Positions 32,406-38,509 of a stretch of 38,509 nucleotides of DNA are shown here, piece after piece (positions within the stretch are counted from its first letter, which is position 1; the number at the start of each line of letters is the position of its first letter). The DNA is from Actinomycetes bacterium (lineage in GTDB: Bacteria; Actinomycetota; Actinomycetes; Streptosporangiales; Streptosporangiaceae), in NCBI GenBank assembly GCA_025964575.1, contig JAOPYO010000459.1:1-38509 (forward strand), in the 5' to 3' direction. Position numbers and translations under genes: made by a program. The notes beneath the pieces are model-generated. The model had not been told where the DNA came from and ran no database searches. It saw only the letters and a program-made list of their open reading frames with translations.

Positions 32406-33008
32406 GTGGCCGAACGGCACACCATCGCCTGGTCTGAGGCGACCTGGCTCAACCCGCCGCTGAACGTAGAAGCCGACGGCGACCACCTGCTGGTGACCAC
32501 CCGGGACAAGAGCGACTTCTGGCGCACCACCAGTTACGGCTTCATCAGGGCCGACGGCCACGCCCTGCTCACGGACTTCCCCGTCGGGACGGCCGTCGAG
32601 GTGAGCTTCGTCGCACAGCTCGACGAGCTGTACGACCAGGCAGGAGCCATGGTTTGGGTAGACGAGAAGACCTGGATCAAGACCGGCGTCGAGATGGCCG
32701 ACGGAGCGCCGCATCTGGGCGCGGTGGTCACCCACGGCCTGTCGGACTGGTCACAGGCTCCCGTCCCGGAGTGGGCCGGCCGTGAGGTCACGGTGCGGGT
32801 GAGCCGCGCAGGCGACGCTCTGACGATCAGGGCGCGGTGCCAAGACGGGCCCTGGCGGATGCTGAGACTGGCGCCCCTCCCCCCGGACGCGGCGGCGTCA
32901 GCAGGACCGTTCTGCTGCTCACCACAGAGGGAAGGACTGCGCATCTCTTTCACCCGCTTCGTGCTCGGGCCCGCCGACACCCAACTCCACGGCGACCCAG
33001 AAGCATGA
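32406..33008 (+). CDS. DUF1349 domain protein
   Basis: The 200-residue protein matches the DUF1349 beta-sandwich (concanavalin-like) group: FWRTTSYGFIRADGHALLTDF near residue 40, DQAGAMVWVDEKTWIKTGVEM near 80, then LGAVVTHGLSDWS and CCSPQREGLRISFTRF near the end. Family members are cytoplasmic and of unknown, possibly carbohydrate-linked, function. GTG 32406 has AGGA 7-8 nt upstream; the longer frame to 32277 runs through the preceding terminator region. It has no operon partner. Confidence 0.82.
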   Translation: MAERHTIAWSEATWLNPPLNVEADGDHLLVTTRDKSDFWRTTSYGFIRADGHALLTDFPVGTAVEVSFVAQLDELYDQAGAMVWVDEKTWIKTGVEMADGAPHLGAVVTHGLSDWSQAPVPEWAGREVTVRVSRAGDALTIRARCQDGPWRMLRLAPLPPDAAASAGPFCCSPQREGLRISFTRFVLGPADTQLHGDPEA

Positions 33009-33573
33009 GGTCGAGCCAGTAGGGGTGTCGCGCCGCTCGGACAATCTGCCTGGACGGCGTCAGACCGTGTCCCATCCCAGGTCGCGGGGTGCCGACAGGC
33101 AGGGTTCGGGCGTATTTTCGCCGTAAGGGACGGGGGTCCTCGACGGCTTCCGCGACGAACCCGACTGCTTTCAGATCTCCGAGTACGAGCTGGACCGTGA
33201 CGAGTAGCGCGAAGGTTACGTCACCGAATACCACGAATAAGGGCGCCGGCCAGGTACCGACAACGATGTCGAGGGTCGTATCTGCGGCGGGGGCTACCTG
33301 CGGGCAGTGCACGTCACCGCACGTCCACATCTGCCACCGGGAGACCAACGTCAACCGCAGCCGGGCGAAGACCAAGCCGCTCTAGACGTTCCGGGACGGC
33401 GTGGTGAGCGGCGGGCCCGTGCGCCGGGCAAGCCCGGCGGTGATCCATACCTACTTCGAGTACATGACCACCGAATGTCGTAGACGCCCCGGCCAGCCGC
33501 CCTGCACGAGTATTGGCACCGCATAGCCGCTTGCGTCAACCAGCTACCAGATGTGGTCATCATAGGATGATTT
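33009..33573 (+). other. decayed stretch with interrupted coding-like sequence
   Basis: On the plus strand a frame near 33130 gives FRDEPDCFQISEYELDRDE, a stop, REGYVTEYHE and another stop. A later frame gives GGGYLRAVHVTARPHL, and around 33405 FRDGVVSGG. The acidic, non-repetitive make-up looks like a former protein broken by several stops, but I could not name it. The minus-strand frames here are shadows. I treat it as genetic debris between the DUF1349 gene and the XRE regulator. Confidence 0.4.
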
Positions 33574-33593
33574 CTAGTCATTATACTGACTAG
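33574..33593. promoter_or_regulatory. perfect palindromic operator CTAGTCA-N6-TGACTAG
   Basis: Seven-base arms flank TTATAC, and TATACT (33582-33587) inside looks like a -10 box. The site ends 21 nt before the XRE regulator start at 33615. A dimeric XRE protein bound here would block its own promoter, so autorepression is likely. Confidence 0.65.
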
Positions 33594-33614
33594 CGGTGTA
33601 CGGTGATCGTGCCG

Positions 33615-34190
33615 ATGGATGAGAGCACTGTCATTAAGACCCTGGCGCGAACCGTGCGCGCCGCCCGCAAGCAGCGGGGCTGGACGCAGGACCAACTCAG
33701 CGCGCACGCCGGTATCAGCAAGGGTGCGCTGGTCGCAGTGGAGAACGCCGCGACCAATCCGAGCCTGTCCACGCTCTGCCGGTTGTCCGATGCCCTTCAT
33801 CTGCCCATGTCGGTATTGCTGGATCGGACGCCCGGTGACGGCGTGCAGATCATCGACGCCGATGGCGTCGCGCCGCTGTGGCACGGGCCCGACGGTGGTA
33901 CCGCGGTGTTGATCCTGGTCACTGGAGGCCCGGCGCCGGTGGAGCTCTGGCGCTGGCGGCTGAAGGCCACCGAGTTCTATGTGAACGTCCCCTACCCCGA
34001 ATTTGTCGTCTGCACGGTCACCGTGACCACCGGTGAACTGCGGCTGATCGTCGACGGTGTGGAGCACCGTGTGGGTGCGGGGGCGACGGCGACGTTCAGC
34101 GCCACTCTCCCGAACAGCTATCACGGTGCCGGGGAAACAGGATGCGAAATGCTCGCCACCACCCACCTGCCACTGGGAGGCAGGCAATGA
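33615..34190 (+). CDS. XRE-family regulator with C-terminal cupin
   Basis: The 191-residue protein has an N-terminal XRE helix-turn-helix (ARTVRAARKQRGWTQDQLSAHAGISKGALVAVENAATNPSLSTL). A short linker leads to a cupin sensor (TVTTGELRLIVDGVEHRVGAGATATFSA near residue 150). This HTH-cupin layout is common in regulators of amino acid, polyamine or stress genes. ATG 33615 is taken; GTG 33603 is an alternative, and neither has a clear ribosome binding site, possibly because the leader is very short. It lies 61 nt before the flavin reductase gene, its likely target together with itself. Confidence 0.85.
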   Translation: MDESTVIKTLARTVRAARKQRGWTQDQLSAHAGISKGALVAVENAATNPSLSTLCRLSDALHLPMSVLLDRTPGDGVQIIDADGVAPLWHGPDGGTAVLILVTGGPAPVELWRWRLKATEFYVNVPYPEFVVCTVTVTTGELRLIVDGVEHRVGAGATATFSATLPNSYHGAGETGCEMLATTHLPLGGRQ

Positions 34191-34251
34191 CCGGCGCCCT
34201 GCCGAGACCGTGCCCGACGGGCGCACCAGCACTAAGGGAACAGGCAGACAG

Positions 34252-34926
34252 ATGAACCTCGTCGTACTCGCGGCAAGTCCGCGGCCTGATGGCAACTCGC
34301 GGGCGCTCGCGCGTGCGCTGATGGACGGTGCCGAAAGCGCGGGCCACACCACCCGCCTTGTCGACCTCAACGAGCCGATGGCAGGCTTCCTGCGCGACTG
34401 CCGGACCTGCCGGCGGCCCGATGGCGAGTGCTCGATCCAGGACGGCTACCGCGACCTGCTGATGGAACACATCCTGGCGGCAGACGCACTCGTCTACGCC
34501 ACACCGCTGTACTGGTACGGGATGGCGGCAGTCCTGAAGAACTACTTCGACCGGATGGTGTGCTACCTGTCAGGAAGCTTCCCGTCCTCCAGCCAGGTCA
34601 TGGAGCGCATGGTCGGGAAACGCGTGGCGCTGCTCATCTCCTCCGAAGAACGCTACCCAGGCGCGGCCCTGGGCCTGGTCGCGCAAGTGCAGGAAATGTC
34701 ACGCTATCTCCATCAGCCATTGATCGGTGTTGTCCACGGCGTCGGCAACAAGCGCGGCGAGGTGCGGTCCGACCCCGCCGACCCGCTCAACGCGGCACAC
34801 CGCCTGGGTGCCCAGCTTTCATCACTGCACCACAGCGACTACCGCATCGACACCGAACGACCCAACACGGTGTGGCCGAGCGCCTCCACCCAGGACGACA
34901 CAGCCGGGATCTACACAGACGTGTAA
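34252..34926 (+). CDS. NADPH-dependent FMN reductase / flavodoxin-fold oxidoreductase
   Basis: The 224-residue product has the flavodoxin-like fold. The FMN phosphate loop is ASPRPDGNSRALARAL near residue 8. A Cys-pair segment, DCRTCRRPDGECSIQDGY near 45, follows as in the iron-sulfur flavoprotein/NAD(P)H oxidoreductase group, then ATPLYWYGMAAVLKNYFDR near 80. Such enzymes reduce quinones, nitro groups or flavins. The three cysteines near 45-55 may be redox-active. It follows the XRE-cupin regulator on the same strand and is probably its target gene. The role may be detoxification. Confidence 0.87.
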   Translation: MNLVVLAASPRPDGNSRALARALMDGAESAGHTTRLVDLNEPMAGFLRDCRTCRRPDGECSIQDGYRDLLMEHILAADALVYATPLYWYGMAAVLKNYFDRMVCYLSGSFPSSSQVMERMVGKRVALLISSEERYPGAALGLVAQVQEMSRYLHQPLIGVVHGVGNKRGEVRSDPADPLNAAHRLGAQLSSLHHSDYRIDTERPNTVWPSASTQDDTAGIYTDV

Positions 34927-35071
34927 CCCGGCACACACACCACACGGCAACGCCGGACTCCCCCGCCTGGCACCCGTCCCAGACCCACGAGCCGCTTCAA
35001 GATCGAATCATGACCATCACGAGATGTGCGCCAGATCCTCCTCTGGCTCTGACCCGCTCTCAGTGACGTGA

Positions 35072-35254
35072 TTACAGAGCGCGAGCGTGTTGTTCTTCCA
35101 CGCGGACGGCGGTGATGAAGCCGCCATTGGCTGGTCCGGGAATCGGGCGGCCGTAGGAGGCGGCGAGTGTGGCGAGGTCGTGGAAGTGGGGTTGCCAGCC
35201 GTGGCGGGTGAGCCAGTCGGGGGCGTCCTCGCCCAGCCCGCCTTTCCACAGTGC
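35072..35254 (-). pseudogene. C-terminal fragment of a SAM-dependent methyltransferase
   Basis: The minus-strand frame reads [21 protein letters not shown], then [14 protein letters not shown] and [17 protein letters not shown]. This is the typical last ~55 residues of the actinobacterial class I methyltransferase family known as TIGR00027 (W-x-G-G-L-G-x-D, W-L-x-x-H-G-W, L-A-x-x-Y-G-R-P, G-F-x-T-A). The whole SAM-binding domain is absent. The frame passes without interruption into a piece of tyrosine integrase at about 35255, so the two were joined by recombination. Confidence 0.6.
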
Positions 35255-35470
35255 GGTGTACTCGTCCAACAGGGCGCGGGCCTGCCCGTACGACAGGCGG
35301 GCGAAGCCGGTGCCTGGGCACACGTCGCGCGGGCTGATGACCTTCCCTGGGCCGGGCGGCGATGGGTGGCGAACACCGGCCCGCCGGTGCGGCCGTTGAG
35401 CAGGCGGGGCAGGAGCTGGGCGGTGCCAGCGTAGCTAGCGGCAGGGCCCGGCGGTCTTGGGTGGCCGCGG
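35255..35470 (-). pseudogene. tyrosine integrase fragment with frameshifts
   Basis: Read on the minus strand, QDRRALPLA, then [20 protein letters not shown] with HRRP, and, after a frameshift near 35353, [20 protein letters not shown] with GQARALLDE. Joined, these match the middle of actinobacterial tyrosine recombinases just before the L-R-H-S catalytic box. At least one more frame change occurs near 35430. Catalytic residues are missing. It is a relic of an integrative element, in the same 4-kb zone as the tRNA 3' fragment. Confidence 0.6.
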
Positions 35471-35575
35471 ACATCCGCCGAACATTGGTGAGGTGCTGTC
35501 GATCCGGGCGATGGTGCGGCGTCGGTAGTAGTAGACGGTTCGATGAGCGGGCCGCCGATCGAAGGGACACCCGTC

Positions 35576-35911
35576 ATGGCGCAGTATGTGGTTCTGATCT
35601 ATGAGGACGAGACGGCCTGGGCGAACGCTGGGACCGAGGAGTACGAGCGGGCGCTGCTCGGCCACCAGGAGTTCATGAAGAACAACGCCGCAGCGCTTCG
35701 AGGTGGCAACGCCCTGGAGCCGACCTCCACGGCCACCTCGGTGCGCAACGACTCCGTCGTGACCGATGGGGCCTTCGCCGAGACCAAGGAGGCGCTGGGC
35801 GGCTTCTACCTCATCGAGGCGGCCGATCTGGACGAAGCGCTCGCGGTCGCCAAGCAGGTGCCGGCACCATACGGTGGGGTCGAAGTCCGCCCCGTGCGGA
35901 CGTTCGACTGA
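35576..35911 (+). CDS. YCII/DGPF domain protein
   Basis: This 111-residue protein belongs to the YCII-related (DGPF) family: [15 protein letters not shown] at the start, [20 protein letters not shown]-like [15 protein letters not shown] in the middle (the D-G-P-F position reads DGAF) and VEVRPVRTF at the end. The small ferredoxin-like fold is predicted to bind or convert an unknown small ligand. ATG 35576 has AAGGGA 8 nt upstream. It lies 16 nt before an ECF sigma factor gene, a pairing seen throughout actinobacteria. It may modulate the sigma factor in place of a membrane anti-sigma factor, which is inference. Confidence 0.88.
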   Translation: MAQYVVLIYEDETAWANAGTEEYERALLGHQEFMKNNAAALRGGNALEPTSTATSVRNDSVVTDGAFAETKEALGGFYLIEAADLDEALAVAKQVPAPYGGVEVRPVRTFD

Positions 35912-35927
35912 CCCGGAGCCTGGGTTC

Positions 35928-37166
35928 GTGGATCCGGCCGTCGCGGCCGCGGTTGCCGATGCGCACCGTCGTGAGTGGGCCTTCGTGCTCGCCGCCACGG
36001 TGCGCATCACCCGCGACTTCGACCTCGCGGAGGAATGTGTACAGGACGCCTATGCCCGGGCCCTGACGAGCTGGGCCGCCGACGGCGTGCCGTCGAGTCC
36101 GGGGGCGTGGCTGACGACGGTCGCGCGGCATCGCGCGCTGGACCTGTTGCGTCGTCAGGCGACCGCGCGCCGGGCGCTGCCGCTGCTGATCGACGACGCG
36201 GTGCAACCAGGGCCGGATGACGCGGCCGCGCCGGAGATCGCTGATGATCGGCTGCGGCTGGTCTTCACCTGCTGCCACCCCACTCTCGCGCCCGAGGCCC
36301 AGGTCGCGTTGACGCTGCGGCTGCTGTGCGGGCTGTCCACTGCGGAGGTCGCACGGGCGTTTCTGGTCACCGAGTCGACCATGGCAGCCCGGATCACCCG
36401 GGCCAAGAAGAAGATCACCGCCGCCCGGATCCCCTACCGGGTGCCACCGATCGAGGACTTGCCCGCTCGCGTCGGCGCGGTCCTCACCGTGGTCCATCTG
36501 CTGTTCACCACTGGGCATACCGCTCCCGTCGGGGACGACCTGGTCCGCCGCGATCTTGTTGAACGCGCCCTGGACCTGGCCCGGATGCTGCGAGCTTTGC
36601 TGCCCGACGACGCCGACGTGGCGGGGCTACTGGCGCTGATCCTGCTCACGGACGCCCGGCGCGCCACCCGCGTCGGTGACGGCGGGAGGCTGCTGCTGCT
36701 GTCCGAGCAGGATCGCGCGCGCTGGGACCGCAGCGCGATCAGCGAAGGCGTCGCTCTGGTGCACGAGGCGCTACGGCGGCGCCCACCAGGGCGTTTCGCA
36801 CTGATGGCCGCGATCGCCGCCGTGCACGACGAGGCACCCGCCTTCGATGACACAGACTGGCGAGAGGTGGCCGCGCTCTACGACCTGCTCATCCAGATCT
36901 GGCCCTCCCCGGTCGTGGCGCTGAACCGCGCCGTCGCCATCGGGTTCGCCAACGGCCCCGCCGCCGGACTCACCGCTCTCGACGCGCTCGGCGCCGAACC
37001 CCAACTCGCAGGATACGGCTACCTACCCGCAGCCCGCGCGGACTTCCTGGCCCGCCTGGGACGCACCGGCGAGGCACGCCTGGCCTACCAGGAGGCGCTG
37101 CTGCTCACCGAGAACACCGTCGAGCGCCAGTTCCTCGCCACCCGCCTCGCCCAACTCGACCAGTGA
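35928..37166 (+). CDS. ECF sigma factor with large C-terminal extension (ECF42-like)
   Basis: The 412-residue protein has sigma region 2 (EECVQDAYARALTSW near residue 35, then GAWLTTVARHRALDLLRR) and region 4 (LSTAEVARAFLVTESTMAARITRAKKKI near 150). A C-terminal domain of about 230 residues with TPR-like helices follows (RRDLVERALDLARMLRALLPDD, then WPSPVVALNRAVAIG). This is the layout of ECF42-type factors, which are encoded beside DGPF proteins and lack a classical anti-sigma. GTG 35928 gives an N-terminus starting DPAVAAAVADAHR. The C-terminal extension is known in this group to be needed for activity. Confidence 0.88.
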   Translation: MDPAVAAAVADAHRREWAFVLAATVRITRDFDLAEECVQDAYARALTSWAADGVPSSPGAWLTTVARHRALDLLRRQATARRALPLLIDDAVQPGPDDAAAPEIADDRLRLVFTCCHPTLAPEAQVALTLRLLCGLSTAEVARAFLVTESTMAARITRAKKKITAARIPYRVPPIEDLPARVGAVLTVVHLLFTTGHTAPVGDDLVRRDLVERALDLARMLRALLPDDADVAGLLALILLTDARRATRVGDGGRLLLLSEQDRARWDRSAISEGVALVHEALRRRPPGRFALMAAIAAVHDEAPAFDDTDWREVAALYDLLIQIWPSPVVALNRAVAIGFANGPAAGLTALDALGAEPQLAGYGYLPAARADFLARLGRTGEARLAYQEALLLTENTVERQFLATRLAQLDQ

Positions 37167-37312
37167 TCTGTCCCCACCTGTACTTGAGGACGAGCCGCCA
37201 CTCACATTGCGACGCTTGCGGCCGAGGGTAGACGCCTAGGTCAACCACCCTGCGCAAGTTCTGGCACCGCGGGGGCCTTCTCCCTCTGGTCTGCCGGGAA
37301 ACGAAACGCTAG

Positions 37313-37358
37313 TCTCCCGGTAATAGTTCGGAAACTTATAACTTTTAGGATGCGTCGC
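37313..37358 (+). promoter_or_regulatory. AT-rich promoter/operator before the GntR/UTRA gene
   Basis: TATAAC (37337-37342) could be a -10; no convincing -35 is seen. AGTT-CGGA-AACT is a short inverted repeat, and AACTTAT-AACTTTT a direct repeat, both typical sizes for GntR sites. AGGA at 37347-37350 is the ribosome binding site for ATG 37359. Confidence 0.35.
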
Positions 37359-38198
37359 ATGTCACCGTCCGAGCTCCCCGACTCGTCGAGCGACCAGCTG
37401 CCGTTCGCGATCGACCGCGGCTCAGCGCTGCCCTACCACGAGCAGGTCTACCGTCTGCTGCTCGAGGAGATCATGTCCGGAGGGTTCACCCCGGGCGAGA
37501 AGTTGTTGCAGGAGAAGGAGTACGCGGCGCGGCTGGGAGTCAGTCTCGCGCCGGTCCGGCAGGCGATCCTGGCACTCACGAAGGACGGTTACCTCACCAG
37601 GACTCGCGGCCGGGGCACCTTCGTCCGGGAAGTAAAGGTCGCGAACAAGATCCAGCTGCTCTCCAGCTTCACGGCCGCCCTGGAGGCGACCGGCTTGCCG
37701 GTCGCGATGCGCGTACTGACGGCGGAGACCGTACCGGCGTCAGAGGCGAAGGGCGGTGCCCTGCAGGTCCCCGTCGGCGCCGAGTTGTTCCACCTGCGGC
37801 GGCTGGCGTTCCTCGCCGGTGAGGCGGTCGCGCTGCTCTCGGCGTTCCTGCCGGCCGAGTTGTGCCAAGGACTGACCGAGGCGGACCTGAGCTCGTCGCT
37901 GTATCAGTTGCTGGAGCAGCGGCACGGCACGGTGATGACGTCGGCGACCAACACCATCGAGGTGGTGCGAGCACGCCCCAAGCACTCGAGTCATCTGCAG
38001 GTTCCCGTGGGGGAGGCGCTCCTGCGGGTAGAGGCGATCACCTGCGACCAGCACCGCACGCCGATCGAGTTCTCCCAGGTCCTCTACCGGGCGGACCGGT
38101 TCCGATTCGAGATCGAGAGCCATCGCCGCGACAGGCACATCCAGCACGTGGTGGGCGAAGCCCACTCCGATCCACCGACCGCCCCCACCATTCACTAG
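37359..38198 (+). CDS. GntR-family regulator with UTRA domain
   Basis: The 279-residue product has a GntR winged helix (YHEQVYRLLLEEIMSGGFTPGEKLLQEKEYAARLGVSLAPVRQAILALTKDGYL, then TRGRGTFV) and a UTRA ligand domain (VPVGAELFHLRRLAFLAGEAV, and VPVGEALLRVEAITCDQHRTPIEFSQVLYRADRFRFE at the end). ATG 37359 is preferred, with AGGA 8 nt upstream; an ATG at 37350 lies inside that site. It is followed after 12 nt by the amino-acid permease gene and probably controls it. The effector may be the permease substrate or its metabolite. Confidence 0.87.
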   Translation: MSPSELPDSSSDQLPFAIDRGSALPYHEQVYRLLLEEIMSGGFTPGEKLLQEKEYAARLGVSLAPVRQAILALTKDGYLTRTRGRGTFVREVKVANKIQLLSSFTAALEATGLPVAMRVLTAETVPASEAKGGALQVPVGAELFHLRRLAFLAGEAVALLSAFLPAELCQGLTEADLSSSLYQLLEQRHGTVMTSATNTIEVVRARPKHSSHLQVPVGEALLRVEAITCDQHRTPIEFSQVLYRADRFRFEIESHRRDRHIQHVVGEAHSDPPTAPTIH

Positions 38199-38210
38199 AG
38201 GGGAGCCCCC

Positions 38211-38509
38211 ATGACCGCAGCGAGCCACGTCCCCATGTCTCCGTCCGATGAACAGGCCGGCGTCTTCGTCCGCAACTCCACCGGACTGATCCGCGAGGTG
38301 TCCTTCTTCGACGCCTTCATCATGAACACCTTCGGGATGAACGTCGCGGTCGGCGGCGTGTTCCTGTACCTCCAGGCGCAGACGGCCTTCCCGGGTGGCA
38401 ACATCCTGCTGGCGGTGGTCATCGGGACGCTGCTCATGGCGTTCACCCTGCTGCGGGTGTACTCCGAGTTCGCCGCGGCGATGCCGCGTTCCGGGGGCGA
38501 CTACGTCTT
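38211..38509 (+). CDS. APC-family amino acid permease, N-terminal part (runs off the window)
   Basis: The first 99 codons of an amino acid/polyamine/organocation permease. A hydrophilic N-terminus leads to STGLIREVSFFDAFIMNTFG, a helix with VAVGGVFLYLQAQTAFPGGN, a second helix (ILLAVVIGTLLMAFTLL) and the APC signature YSEFAAAMPRSGGDYV, which forms the conserved substrate-site region of TM3 in this family. GGGGAG lies 5 nt before ATG 38211. It is co-directional with the GntR/UTRA gene. The substrate cannot be told from this part. Confidence 0.87.
   Translation, partial: MTAASHVPMSPSDEQAGVFVRNSTGLIREVSFFDAFIMNTFGMNVAVGGVFLYLQAQTAFPGGNILLAVVIGTLLMAFTLLRVYSEFAAAMPRSGGDYV

Noticed and set aside
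33351-34370. 339-codon minus-strand frame
   Set aside because: It lies opposite the well-supported XRE-cupin and flavin reductase genes and has no recognisable motif.

Overview
The window is high-GC DNA with GTG starts, GC-rich third codon positions, many 4-nt ATGA/GTGA overlaps, lipoprotein binding proteins and TetR/GntR/ECF regulators. It fits a soil actinomycete of the Streptomyces/Streptosporangium type, but no gene fixes the genus. It looks like an accessory catabolic region.

Left third (about 1-14900): a minus-strand run of eleven tightly packed genes. It starts at a promoter near 13250-13287 and reads leftward through two MmgE/PrpD proteins (one full, one half-length), an RbsBAC-type ABC importer, a cyclase-family hydrolase, an acetamidase/formamidase, an SDR, two more MmgE/PrpD proteins and a PuuE/allantoinase-like deacetylase. 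A stub of a decarboxylating-dehydrogenase gene and the start of an MFS transporter follow. Divergently, an isochorismatase-type hydrolase and an FCD-type GntR regulator are read rightward. Together they suggest uptake and stepwise opening of a nitrogen-containing (probably cyclic amide or imide) compound, with the carbon skeleton handled as a polycarboxylate by several PrpD paralogues. I do not recognise this combination as a described pathway.

Middle (15000-20660): a transposase-like tail, then a TetR-ferredoxin-P450 operon whose promoter predicts a leaderless mRNA, an acyl-CoA thioesterase, a decayed polyol dehydrogenase running into an intact SDR, a PPC/DUF296 protein and an IS110 transposase tail.

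Sugar region (20674-30750): a CUT1 ABC importer, a divergent GntR/UTRA regulator, and a minus-strand run NagB-like isomerase, GH4 phospho-glycosidase, BadF-type sugar kinase and intracellular GH3 glycosidase. This looks like ABC-fed use of a glycoside in which a cytoplasmic kinase, not a PTS, would supply the phosphorylated substrate. The NagB-like protein lacks the usual ring-opening glutamate.

Right end (30750-38509): scattered small genes (SnoaL-like, DUF1349, XRE-cupin regulator with flavin reductase, DGPF/YCII protein with ECF sigma factor, GntR/UTRA regulator with an amino-acid permease) mixed with debris: a tRNA 3' half, a frameshifted tyrosine integrase joined to a methyltransferase tail, and a decayed stretch. 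This looks like the scar of an integrative element. All assignments come from reading the sequence; no database search was run.
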